A DNA stretch of 7,103 nucleotides from DASZMJ01 sp035551935 (GTDB taxonomy: Bacteria; Planctomycetota; Planctomycetia; Isosphaerales; Isosphaeraceae): the NCBI GenBank assembly GCA_035551935.1, contig DASZMJ010000589.1, positions 1-7,103 of the forward strand, in the 5' to 3' direction. Positions within the stretch are counted from its first letter, which is position 1, and each line of letters starts with the position of its first letter. The position numbers were made by a program, and so were the translations under genes. Shown one piece after another: positions 1 to 6,296 of the stretch. The notes under the pieces were generated by a model that was given only the letters and a program-made list of their open reading frames with translations, ran no database searches and was not told the origin of the DNA.

Positions 1-1
1 C

Positions 2-82
2 AACGACGAGAGGCCCCATCAGTCGCTCGACTATCGGACCCCGGCGGCCGTGTACCGGGGCACGGAGGTCGAAAAGGGCTAA
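2..82 (+). CDS. IS3-family transposase, C-terminal end only (partial at window edge)
   Basis: Frame 2 of the plus strand reads 26 codons into a TAA stop at 80-82. The peptide contains ERPHQSLDYRTPAAVY, the well-known C-terminal end of the IS3-family OrfB integrase core (general pattern ERPHxxLxxxTPxxVY). In the family this enzyme is a DDE transposase that cuts and joins IS ends; the catalytic residues would lie upstream, outside the window. Nothing here tells whether the rest of the gene is intact. No inverted-repeat end could be confirmed after the stop because the other end of the element is not visible. It is the only convincing plus-strand gene piece in the window. Confidence 0.8.
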   Translation, partial: NDERPHQSLDYRTPAAVYRGTEVEKG

Positions 83-115
83 CGAGAGAGTAGCGAAGAA
101 TCGTCGATTTTTGGT

Positions 116-289
116 CTAGCCAATGGGGTCCACCTCAAAGAGTCCCTGCGGGTTCCAGTTCTCGTTGCCGGGAAGGTTCGCCCTCCCTCGGTAGCCGATG
201 TAGTCGACCGGGTCTTCCGGGACGATCTGGACCTGCCCGTTGCCCCACCTTTCCGCCACCCACGCCGGGAACGCATAGATCTCTTCCAT
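116..289 (-). CDS. Small protein of unknown function, 57 aa
   Basis: An ATG at 289 opens a 57-codon frame closed by TAG at 116-118. GGAG at 300-297 lies 7 nt before the ATG and is a fitting ribosome binding site. The peptide starts MEEIYAFPAWVAERWGNG and ends GLFEVDPIG. It is acidic, rich in Trp, Tyr, Pro, Gly and Asn, and poor in Arg, unlike the Arg-rich nonsense given by the other frames here, so it looks like real coding sequence. No signal peptide, membrane segment or known motif is visible, and I do not recognise the family. The IS701 element ends 48 nt upstream of the start. Without that element the gene would follow the DUF3352-like gene closely and might have been the last gene of the sigma-factor operon. 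It could also be a fragment of a larger protein. Confidence 0.55.
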   Translation of the reverse strand: MEEIYAFPAWVAERWGNGQVQIVPEDPVDYIGYRGRANLPGNENWNPQGLFEVDPIG

Positions 290-330
290 CGTGGTGCTCC
301 ATAAGATCGAGGGCTGCTTGGAAACCTCCT

Positions 331-336
331 ATTATA
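331..336 (-). promoter_or_regulatory. Possible -10 element (TATAAT) at the IS701 outer edge
   Basis: The minus strand reads TATAAT immediately outside the IS701 end, pointing at the 57-aa gene 42 nt further on. A perfect -10 hexamer stands out in such GC-rich DNA. The -35 region would lie inside the IS end; the best match at 16-nt spacing is TCGTGA, only 3 of 6 to TTGACA, so the promoter is weak on paper. AGGAGG follows directly at 330-325 but is too far from the 57-aa start to be its ribosome binding site. Confidence 0.3.
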
Positions 337-337
337 C

Positions 338-354
338 TTCGGCTGTCAGAGATC
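338..354 (+). repeat. IS701 element, left terminal inverted repeat
   Basis: TTCGGCTGTCAGAGATC is the exact reverse complement of 1832-1848, 17 of 17. The TGA stop of the transposase C-terminal frame (353-355) overlaps its inner edge. Confidence 0.88.
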
Positions 355-1763
355 ACGACAGCAGGCGCTTCCTCAAGGGAGCCAGGCGTTTACACTTCTT
401 CCAGCGATAGAACCGAGCCAGGGCCGTGCGCTGCAACCACCGCTCCCGATCCCGTGCGATTCGCACCGGCTCGTCACACCGACACGCGGAGCGCAGCGAC
501 GCCGCCAGCCCGGCGCGCACCTGCGGCACCGTCAGCGCCGGCGTCGCCTTTTTCCCCCCGCCGCGCCTCAAGCACCAGGAACCAGGCCGCGATCAGCGAC
601 GACACCTGGTGGTGATACCACCCCGCCTACGTCCGCACCTGATACCCGGCCAGCCCCGCCTCGCCCTTGCCCCGCCGCAGGCACTCCTCGACCCGGTGGC
701 CCGCCCGCGCCACCCGCGCCAGCACGCCGGGCGACGCCTCGGGCGGGGCGTTCGACAGGTAGTAATCGTGCTCGATCACCCCGGCCTCGTCGCGGCGGCG
801 GAGGACCACCAGCAACTCCTCCGGGCCGATCCGACCCCGATCGGTCCGGGCCACCACCCGCGTCGCGACCGGCTCGACGACCTGCGGGCCGCGCTCGCCG
901 TCGCCCACCTCGATGCGGCGCCACGCCGCCGGGGGCAGCGACCCGGCCCGGGCCCGGACCTGCTCGACCGGCCGCGTCGGCGGCCGCCCCCGGCCGCTCC
1001 CCTCGGGCGCCTCGGCCTCCAGGTCGCGGGCCGTCGTGTTCGACGGCACCGCCAGCAGGTAACGCTCCGCGCGACGGCGCAGCTCGGCCCGGGACCGCGA
1101 CGAGCGGCCCCTCTCGTCGTCGCCGGTGACCCCGCCGTGCGGCGGCAGCGGCCCGGCCTCCGCGAGCATCTCCGACGCCAGCTCGTGCCGCGTCCGATAG
1201 CGCACCGACCTCGGGACGCCGCCTCGCTTCCGCCGCGCCCGGCCCTCGGCCCACCCCTTCGGCAGGTAGAGCCGGACGTCGACCAACGCATAGCCCTGAT
1301 GGGAGGCATAGGCCATGAAGACGCCGACCCGGCCGTTGTCGACCTTCCCCAGCCGCCCGAGCCACGGCCGCTGCACGCCCACCGAGGCGTCGCCCTCCTC
1401 GGGGAAGCCGGCGGGGTCGAAGACGATCACGCCGTCGGCCGCGCCGAGTTCCCGGCCCACCTGACGCGCCAACTCGCGGCGCAGCGGGCGATGGTCCCAG
1501 GTCGAGGGGCCGACGAAGTGCTGCAAGCCATGGCGCCGCCGGTCGTGGCGGTAGGCGATCGACTCGGTATCCTTCCGCTGCAGGTCGGAGACCAGCCCGG
1601 CCAGGTAGGTCCGGGCGTGGTCCCGCTGCTCCCGGCGTCCGAGGCAGTCGGCGAACGGCCGGGCGAACGCGGCGAGGCGTTCGACGGCGCCGTCGAAGAG
1701 CTCCGGGGGGACGCGGCATTCGTCGAGCAGTTGCTGCTTGCGGAGCCGGTAACGCCAGTGCAT
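353..1763 (-). pseudogene. IS701-family DDE transposase, nonsense codon plus frameshift
   Basis: The start is the ATG at 1763, with GGAGGTG just upstream. The first 378 codons are open: the region LVSDLQRKDTESIAYRHD (residues 57-74), the first catalytic Asp in VIVFDPAGFP (D116), the second in GDDERGR (D215/D216) and the Glu region RVEECLRRGKGEAGL (E359/E360, E368) are all recognisable. At 627-629 a TAG stands where the family usually has Trp in a SWxGWHH-like motif. The frame then continues as AGWYHHQVSSLIAAW until a G6A5 run (minus strand, 559-549), where one extra base moves the remainder into another frame. That remainder, KKATPALTVPQVRAGL to RKRLLS, ends with TGA at 353-355 and matches the normal family C-terminus. 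The repaired protein would be about 469 aa. The loss of frame should separate the catalytic part from its C-terminal tail, so I call it inactive. The homopolymer shift alone could be a sequencing error, but the TAG could not be explained that way. Confidence 0.87.
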
Positions 1764-1831
1764 CGGTCACCTCCCGGCGGGGCTCGCCCTCGCCGGAAGG
1801 CCGTTCTACATCACGCCTTCCGATCTCAACC

Positions 1832-1848
1832 GATCTCTGACAGCCGAA
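1832..1848 (-). repeat. IS701 element, right terminal inverted repeat
   Basis: GATCTCTGACAGCCGAA on the plus strand is the perfect inverse of 338-354. It sits 68 nt upstream of the transposase start and directly next to the TAA of the neighbouring gene (1849-1851). Confidence 0.88.
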
Positions 1849-3573
1849 TTACTCAGCACTCAGCAGTTTCTTTCCGACGAGGCCCACGCGGAGGTGGAGC
1901 GACGAGGCGTCCGGAGCGAGGGCGGCGGTGGCGAAGGCGGCGCGGAAGAGGCTGAGGAGGTCGAGGGAGCGGTCGAGGTCGCGGCGGGCGTCGTCGTCGG
2001 CCGCGTCGCGGCGGGCGGCGAGGACGTCGCGGCGGGCGTCGGCGACGCGGACGAGGCGGTCGAGGTCGGCGTAGGCGAAGCTCTCGGCGTCCTTGAAGTA
2101 GGACTTGCGGACCTGCTCGAACCGGGCGCCCGGCCCGCCCTGGCCGTCGCGGACGACTGCGGCGACGGCCTCGGGGGCGTTGCCGAAGACGAGCAGGCCG
2201 CGGCCGACGGCGAAGGCGAACCGGCCGCCGGGCAAGGTCGTCACGCGGACGCCCTCGCGCTCGCGGGTCCGGGGCCCCGGGCCGTCCTCGTCCTTCTGTC
2301 CCAGCGCCATCAGCCCGCCGACGGTCCGCAAGGCGTTCTCGACGGCCGCCGGCACGCCCGCCTCCTCGGCCCGGTCGCCCAGCGCGACCATCAGGACCAG
2401 CGGCCAGGGCGCCTCGGGCCCCTCGGCGGTCGGCTCGCCGAGGCCGATCAGCACGCCGGGGCCGAGGTTCGGCAGGATGTCCCCGCGCAGGTCCTTGCCG
2501 AGCAAGAGGCCCTTGGCGATCGAGTCGACCAGCTCCGTACGATTGCGGCCGACGCCGAGCGCGTGGCTGATCAAGTCATGCAAGGCTGCGAAATCGACCC
2601 GGCCGACCGCGAACGCCAGGGTGGTCGGCGGCAGGTGTCGGATCAAGGCCGAGGCATCTCCCGATCCCTTCGCCCAATGCCTCAGGGGCTCGCCGATCGC
2701 CTTGGGGTCGAGCGTCGCGTGGACGTGGGCGACGAACCCGGCGCGCCATTCGAGCGCCAAGCCAGCGTATTCCACGGCCGCCAGCGACCGTCGCGCGGCC
2801 TCGGGCGGGCCGTGGTCGGCCCCCTTGCTGTCGGCCGCGATCAGCCGCTCCAGGACGCGCGGGTCCACGAACAGAGATGCCACCGCCTTCGCCGGCAAGG
2901 TCGCCCGCACCTTCCGGAACCGCGGCTCGGCGCCTAGGCCGTCGGCCCCGGCCCCGCGGCCGTGCCGGTCGATGGCCCCCTGAATCAATTCTTCGGAGTT
3001 CGACCATGCGAAAATATCATCGCCCAGGATCGCGAAGTATTCGGTCGGCTTGACGTTGTCGCGGAAGCGGCGGACGGTGTAGGAGGCTGCGCCCCGCGGC
3101 CGGGTCTGGAGGTTGGCGAGGGCGCCGGAGTCGCGGTCGCCCTGGTTGGCGGCGTCGATCAGGCGGTCGAGGAGGTCGCGGACGCGGAACCGGGTCAGGA
3201 CCAGGCCGCGGGCCGACTCGGGGCCGGCGCCGGGGGGGACGCGGAGGGCCAGGACGACGGCGTCGCCGAGCAGGTCGTCGCGGAGGGTCGAGGCGGGGAC
3301 GCCGGTGACGGCCTCGAGGTCGCCGAGCACCTTCTCGACCGCGCGGCGGGCGTCGGACTCGCGCCACTCGCGGACCGCCGGCAGGTTGGCGAGGGCGTCG
3401 GCTAGGGGCGAGTCGGCGAACGAGCGGGCGAAGCCGCGCAGGTCCTCGACGACCAGCGTCGCGCCGGCGTCGGCCGGGGCGAGTTTGAGGAGGCCGTCGG
3501 CCGGCCCGTCGGCCCGGGCGACGGCGGCGAGCAGGACGAGGGCGAAGGCGCGCGCGGTGGGTGGTCTTCGCAT
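1849..3573 (-). CDS. Exported DUF3352-like protein, 574 aa
   Basis: The open frame extends far upstream, but the start is placed at the ATG at 3573. It is preceded by GGAGTGA at suitable spacing, lies 5 nt after the anti-sigma stop, and gives a clean signal peptide: basic RRPPTAR, hydrophobic AFALVLLAAV, and an ARA-type cleavage site near residue 21. The mature protein has no further clear membrane segment. It shows the alternating strand and helix texture of DUF3352-like planctomycete proteins, including KPTEYFAILGDDIFAWSNSE (residues 175-194) and repeated blocks describing a hydrophobic strand followed by a charged helix. The C-terminus is Asp/Arg rich around residues 515-545. No enzyme motif is visible, so the role is unknown. 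By context it is exported and controlled together with the ECF sigma factor, perhaps as a target or sensor partner at the envelope. The stop TAA touches the IS701 element, but the C-terminus looks natural. DUF3352 assignment is from memory of the family style. Confidence 0.82.
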   Translation of the reverse strand: MRRPPTARAFALVLLAAVARADGPADGLLKLAPADAGATLVVEDLRGFARSFADSPLADALANLPAVREWRESDARRAVEKVLGDLEAVTGVPASTLRDDLLGDAVVLALRVPPGAGPESARGLVLTRFRVRDLLDRLIDAANQGDRDSGALANLQTRPRGAASYTVRRFRDNVKPTEYFAILGDDIFAWSNSEELIQGAIDRHGRGAGADGLGAEPRFRKVRATLPAKAVASLFVDPRVLERLIAADSKGADHGPPEAARRSLAAVEYAGLALEWRAGFVAHVHATLDPKAIGEPLRHWAKGSGDASALIRHLPPTTLAFAVGRVDFAALHDLISHALGVGRNRTELVDSIAKGLLLGKDLRGDILPNLGPGVLIGLGEPTAEGPEAPWPLVLMVALGDRAEEAGVPAAVENALRTVGGLMALGQKDEDGPGPRTREREGVRVTTLPGGRFAFAVGRGLLVFGNAPEAVAAVVRDGQGGPGARFEQVRKSYFKDAESFAYADLDRLVRVADARRDVLAARRDAADDDARRDLDRSLDLLSLFRAAFATAALAPDASSLHLRVGLVGKKLLSAE

Positions 3574-3578
3574 CGGCG

Positions 3579-4268
3579 TCACTCCGATTGTGGCGGGGTC
3601 CGGGCCGGGGTCGGTCGGCTCCGGGGTCGGGGGCCGGGGGCCGGCCGGATCAGGAAGGCGAAGGCGTGTCGCGCCGAGCCCGACAGGGGACGGACCCCGG
3701 CGCCGACGGTCTCGATGACCCGCGCGGCCGGGTCGACCGGGACCTCGCCCACGGCCGGCGCCGCCGGGATCGGCGCCGCGTCGAGGGCCCGGAGGCCGAC
3801 GCGGGCCGCCGGCGCGCCGGCCTCGCGCGCCAGGTCGACCGTCGCCGAGGTCGCCACGGCCATCGCCGAACCGAGCGGGATGGCCGGCCGCCCGACGGGC
3901 GCGGGCCGGGGAAGTCGGGCCACGTTCCGACCCGGCGATCGCATCCCGTAGAGGCCGATCCCCAGCGCCAGCAACACCGCGGCCGCGACGGCGAGCCGGA
4001 CGTACATGATCTTGAATGAATATGAGCGAGGCTCCGCGGCGGCCTCGGCCTGCGCGCGGGCCGCGATCCGGGCCGCGAGGCTGGCCGGCGCGGCGGGGGG
4101 CGGGCCGAGGGAGAGGATCGCCAAGTGAAGGGCCTCGAACCGACGTCCCCGCTCCCGGCAGCTCGGGCAACGCGCCGCGTGGGCCTCGATCTTGGCAAGG
4201 GCCGGCGCGACCGGCCCTCGGCCGTCGAGTCGGTCGTGCCAGGCGTGCTCGAAGTCGCGGCAGGTCAT
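3579..4268 (-). CDS. Membrane anti-sigma factor with HxxxCxxC zinc finger, 229 aa
   Basis: This is the probable partner that binds and silences the ECF sigma factor encoded just upstream. The N-terminus holds a zf-HC2-type finger: MTC (C3) followed by HAARCPSC, giving H30, C34 and C37. A single membrane helix follows at about residues 89-108 (YVRLAVAAAVLLALGIGLYG), so the finger domain faces the cytoplasm and the rest lies outside. The outer domain, residues 110-229, is unusually long, low in complexity and rich in Ala, Pro, Arg and Val, with no recognisable fold. AGAGGA at 4282-4277 serves as ribosome binding site. The gene starts 29 nt after the sigma stop and ends 5 nt before the DUF3352-like start, so the three are almost surely co-transcribed. 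In this family release of sigma usually follows a signal or proteolysis; no mechanism can be read here. Confidence 0.87.
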   Translation of the reverse strand: MTCRDFEHAWHDRLDGRGPVAPALAKIEAHAARCPSCRERGRRFEALHLAILSLGPPPAAPASLAARIAARAQAEAAAEPRSYSFKIMYVRLAVAAAVLLALGIGLYGMRSPGRNVARLPRPAPVGRPAIPLGSAMAVATSATVDLAREAGAPAARVGLRALDAAPIPAAPAVGEVPVDPAARVIETVGAGVRPLSGSARHAFAFLIRPAPGPRPRSRPTPARTPPQSE

Positions 4269-4297
4269 GAGCTTATGTCCTCTTGAAGTCCCATCCC

Positions 4298-4831
4298 TCA
4301 GCAGTTGACCCCGCGGCGGGCGAGGTCGTCGGCGAGCTGGGCGCGGGCGCGATGGAGCCAGGTCTTGACGGTGCCGATCGGCCGGCCGATGGCGCGGGCG
4401 ATCTCCTCGTAGGGGAGCCCTTGCTCATGGAACAGCGCGAAGACGAGGCGATACTCGGGCCGGAGCCGTTCCAGGGCGCGGCCGAGCTCGCCGGCGAGGT
4501 CGTCGGGGTCGGCCAAGCCGGGGCGGTGGTCGGCGCGGTCGTCGGCGAGGTCGACGGGCGACGGCCGGCGCCCGCGGCGGGCCAGGGCGGTCCGGCAGCG
4601 GTTGGCGGCGATGCCGAGCAGCCAGGGACGTAAGGGACGATCATGGTCGAAGCCCCGGAGGCCGCGCAGGGCGCGGAGGAAGGCCTCTTGCATGACGTCC
4701 TCGGCGTCGTGCCGGTGCTCCATCATCCTCAGGCAGAGGCCGAAGACTACCCCCTGGAACCGTTCGACCAGCAGGCGCGGGGCCCCCGGGTCGCCGGCCC
4801 GGAGCGCCTCGACCAGCTCGCGGTCGTCCAT
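4298..4831 (-). CDS. ECF-family RNA polymerase sigma factor, 177 aa
   Basis: An alternative sigma factor of the sigma-70/ECF type that directs RNA polymerase to a limited set of promoters. Region 2 covers about residues 20-88, with HDAEDVMQEAFLRAL (41-55) and the -10 recognition and melting part around RPWLLGIAANRCR (68-80). A short Asp-rich linker (94-112) follows. Region 4 (about 118-172) carries the helix-turn-helix YEEIARAIGRPIGTVKTWLH (141-160) for -35 contact. The length is normal for the group. The frame is open further upstream, but the ATG at 4831 has GGAGGG in front, gives the expected MDDRELVEALRAGD start, and the upstream extension is Arg-rich without family resemblance. The gene heads the operon with its anti-sigma factor and an exported protein. 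Many such factors activate their own promoter. The subgroup and the regulon cannot be told from this sequence. Confidence 0.93.
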   Translation of the reverse strand: MDDRELVEALRAGDPGAPRLLVERFQGVVFGLCLRMMEHRHDAEDVMQEAFLRALRGLRGFDHDRPLRPWLLGIAANRCRTALARRGRRPSPVDLADDRADHRPGLADPDDLAGELGRALERLRPEYRLVFALFHEQGLPYEEIARAIGRPIGTVKTWLHRARAQLADDLARRGVNC

Positions 4832-4898
4832 CGCCGTCTGGCCCTCCGACCGCCGTCCGGGACATGCCTCGCCCCGTCGTCGGTTGGGTCGGATGCCC

Positions 4899-4930
4899 AG
4901 GATACCCGACCGGGGCTGGCCTCGTTTCAA
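4899..4930 (-). promoter_or_regulatory. Candidate promoter of the sigma-factor operon
   Basis: On the minus strand TTGAAA (4930-4925), which also contains the ECF-like GAAAC, is followed after 17 nt by GGGTAT and after 20 nt by TATCCT (4904-4899). The site lies about 70 nt before the sigma start and just beyond the terminator hairpin, which is the right place for the operon promoter. Neither -10 candidate is convincing, so this is a weak call. Confidence 0.25.
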
Positions 4931-4990
4931 GATTCGGCGGGCGCGGCGGTCGATTGCGTGGTGCCCGGCCAAAGGTGCGACGATTCAACA

Positions 4991-5029
4991 CGCCGAGGCG
5001 GCCGGCGTGGGGGGCCGGCCGCCTCGGCG
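4991..5029 (-). terminator. Strong hairpin terminator after the 122-aa gene
   Basis: Two 16-nt arms (4991-5006 and 5014-5029) pair perfectly around a 7-nt loop. The structure begins 27 nt beyond the stop of the 122-aa gene and precedes the sigma operon promoter region. On the minus strand it is followed by TGTTGAATCG, only a poor T-run, so it may end transcription inefficiently by the classical mechanism. It marks the boundary between the two transcription units. Confidence 0.6.
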
Positions 5030-5056
5030 GGGGTCGAGGGTGCCGGGAGGGTCGGT

Positions 5057-5425
5057 TCAGGGGACGGGGTTGGCGGCCAGGTCGGTCAGCTCGGCGGCGG
5101 TCGACTCGTGGAACGAGCGCCCTTGCCGGCGGAGGCCGGCGTCGAGCCGCAGTGCGATGGCGTGGAGCTCGGGCGAGTCGATCCGCCAGGCGATCTCGGC
5201 CAGCTCGGCGGGCGAGACGGCGCCGAGGGGCTTGTCGAGGCGGTCCAGCTCCGACTCGAGGCGCAGGACCGTCTCGAGCAGGTCGGCGTGGGTCTCGGCC
5301 GAGCCGCCGACCACGAGGGAGTGCTCGCCGGTGATGATGCGCTGGTGGCCGTCGAGGCCGTCGAGGCCGAGGCCGAGGAAGGCGGCCTTCAGTCGCCTCG
5401 GCGCGCCGGTGCCGTGCGTCGTCAT
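5057..5425 (-). CDS. Unrecognised soluble protein, 122 aa
   Basis: The start is the ATG at 5425 (MTTHGTGAPRRLKAAFLGLG). AAAGG about 10 nt upstream is an acceptable ribosome binding site, and the upstream extension of the frame is Arg/Thr-rich and not convincing. The protein has no signal peptide or membrane segment. After a glycine-rich start comes a charged, helical region (HADLLETVLRLESELDRL, about residues 48-65) and a second helical part with repeated Leu and Ala (PAELAEIAWRI, LHAIALRLDAGLRRQG). There is also VSPAELAEIAWRIDSPELHA in the middle. Such a layout suggests a small helical bundle or dimer, but I do not recognise a family and assign no function. It stands alone between a 69-aa gene 183 nt upstream and the hairpin terminator downstream. 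Composition and frame quality make it a real gene with good probability. Confidence 0.72.
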   Translation of the reverse strand: MTTHGTGAPRRLKAAFLGLGLDGLDGHQRIITGEHSLVVGGSAETHADLLETVLRLESELDRLDKPLGAVSPAELAEIAWRIDSPELHAIALRLDAGLRRQGRSFHESTAAELTDLAANPVP

Positions 5426-5479
5426 CTCAAGGATGGCCTTTCGCGAGGGGGTGGTGCGTTGCGCGTGGCGCCCGACCGT

Positions 5480-5502
5480 CGGGGCCCGTCGCCGGGGCCC
5501 CG
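5480..5502. repeat. Short GC hairpin between the 69-aa and 122-aa genes
   Basis: CGGGGCCC at 5480-5487 and its exact complement at 5495-5502 enclose a 7-nt loop. No T-run follows on either strand. It could lie in the leader of the 122-aa gene or weakly end the 69-aa transcript; in DNA this GC-rich it may also be chance. Confidence 0.3.
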
Positions 5503-5608
5503 TCGTCGGCCCGTCGCGCCACGCGATTCTTATCGGCCCGCCGCCCCCGACCATGCAGCGACCCGGGGCGATTCGAGCCCCCGGCGCCGGCCGGTCCCGG
5601 CAACGTTC

Positions 5609-5818
5609 TTACGACCCGCCCAGGCATTCCTTGGCGGTGGCGCGGGCCACTTTATACGCAAGTCGCACCGTGATCGCCCGCGCCTCGATCTGCTCCTCGT
5701 TGTAGAGCCGCGACTCGCTCGTCGGCAGGCCCGCCAGCGAGATCGTCAAGGGCAGCAGGTCGAGGAACTGCCGGTACTTCTGCTGCAAGTCGGTCGTCGT
5801 CGTCGGCTGGTCGTTCAC
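5609..5818 (-). CDS. Small helical protein of unknown function, 69 aa, GTG start
   Basis: A GTG at 5818, with GGGAG 8 nt upstream, opens a frame ending in TAA at 5609-5611. The product begins (M)NDQPTTTTDLQQKYRQFLD, continues with LLPLTISLAGLPTSESRLY, and ends YKVARATAKECLGGS. The low Arg content and good mix of residues contrast with the Arg-rich shadows in other frames. The middle stretch LLPLTISLAGL is hydrophobic but short for a membrane helix; the C-terminal half (NEEQIEARAITVRLAYKVAR) looks like an amphipathic helix. The general look resembles small conserved proteins of planctomycetes, as I recall them, but no function is known to me. No ATG with a better ribosome site is found upstream. 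It may share a transcript with the 122-aa gene, although the 183-nt gap makes this uncertain. Confidence 0.7.
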   Translation of the reverse strand: MNDQPTTTTDLQQKYRQFLDLLPLTISLAGLPTSESRLYNEEQIEARAITVRLAYKVARATAKECLGGS

Positions 5819-5976
5819 GGCCTCGGCTCCCGCAATCCGGGCCCGGCCCTGCGCCCCGCGGTGACACTCCCGGGCGCGCCGGCCCCGCCACCAAGAGCCT
5901 AGCCGCCCTCCCTTCCGCCGGGCAAGGTGGTCGCGATCCCGCGGCGGCGCCGGAAACCGCCGAGCGATCGATCGCG

Positions 5977-6015
5977 GGGTCGTTCCCATCGGCCAGTTGG
6001 ACATGGGAACGATCC
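5977..6015. repeat. Stem-loop with 10-bp perfect stem
   Basis: TCGTTCCCAT (5980-5989) pairs with ATGGGAACGA (6003-6012) around a 13-nt loop. One G-T pair and two further G-C pairs extend the stem to 13. The arms are of lower GC content than the surroundings, which makes chance pairing less likely. It lies about 160-200 nt upstream of the 69-aa start. Function unknown. Confidence 0.45.
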
Positions 6016-6078
6016 AGTCCCGCTCCACCAACGCGCGCCGGCGCGTCCCCACGATCGGAAGTCGGATGGAGCACATCG

Positions 6079-6135
6079 GGCGTGTGCAACACGCCGCCTT
6101 CGTTCGTGGTCGACGGATGGCGTGTTGCACACGCC
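6079..6135. repeat. Two inverted copies of a 17-bp palindrome, 40 bp centre to centre
   Basis: The left copy is GGCGTGTGCAACACGCC (6079-6095) and the right copy is GGCGTGTTGCACACGCC (6119-6135). Each is a 7-bp dyad around a 3-nt centre, and the two are exact reverse complements of each other; with flanking bases the pairing arms reach 20 bp (6076-6095 and 6119-6138) around a 23-nt loop. The DNA could therefore form one long stem or two short hairpins. Dyads of this type are typical of dimeric regulator sites, but dispersed repeats or small mobile elements can look the same. Confidence 0.6.
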
Positions 6136-6296
6136 CGACGGGATGACCGCACAGACTCGTCGGCGGGGCTCGTCCGGGCCAGATCGATGCCCGTCGTCGC
6201 GAGGACGACGGCCGTCGCGGTCGGCACGACGGCGGGCCCGTGGGACGTCGATCGCAGCCCACGGGCGACGAGGAACAGGCCCAGGAAGACGCCGAC

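Larger units (their letters stand above)
338..1848 (-). mobile_element. IS701-family insertion sequence, complete ends, inactive transposase
   Basis: The element is 1511 bp and bounded by perfect 17-bp inverted repeats. It carries a single transposase gene of IS701 type on the minus strand that fills nearly the whole length, as in the family. The flanking tetranucleotides are ATAC (334-337) and TTAC (1849-1852), agreeing in three of four positions, compatible with a slightly eroded 4-bp target duplication. The right end abuts the stop codon of the DUF3352-like gene. The transposase is broken, so the copy could move only with an enzyme supplied from elsewhere. Confidence 0.85.
5819..6296. other. 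Probable non-coding stretch rich in dyad symmetry, 478 nt
   Basis: No frame here has the composition of a normal protein: the open frames on both strands are Arg/Pro-rich and change register across palindromes. The stretch contains the 69-aa gene's ribosome site, a perfect 12-bp palindrome GCGATCGATCGC (5964-5975), a hairpin at 5977-6015, the paired palindromes at 6079-6135 and a minor 8-bp hairpin at 6191-6211. Next to the ISKra4 end a minus-strand frame reads VGVFLGLFLVARGL and then PAVVPTATAVVLATTGI, which may be the remains of an interrupted membrane-protein gene. Confidence 0.5.

Noticed and set aside
426..1955. Long plus-strand open frame (about 509 codons) opposite the IS701 transposase
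   Set aside because: Its product is Arg/Pro/His-rich and it runs through the IS701 inverted repeat into the opposite side of another gene; it is a GC-driven shadow.
3574..4170. N-terminal extension of the DUF3352-like protein by about 199 residues
   Set aside because: It overlaps the anti-sigma gene completely, is Arg/Pro-rich, and would bury the signal peptide; the ATG at 3573 is far better.
4832..4972. N-terminal extension of the sigma factor
   Set aside because: Extra Arg-rich residues have no counterpart in the family, and the ATG at 4831 has a good ribosome site.
5560..5590. tRNA-like T-loop (GATTCGAGCC)
   Set aside because: No acceptor stem, anticodon arm or D-arm can be paired around it.
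4643..5902. Plus-strand open frame of about 419 codons across the sigma gene, terminator and two small genes
   Set aside because: It ignores a 16-bp hairpin and three well-supported minus-strand genes, has no matching ribosome site, and has a biased composition.
6079..6135. CRISPR array
   Set aside because: Only two repeat units, in inverted orientation and with one spacer-like loop; no further unit and no cas gene.
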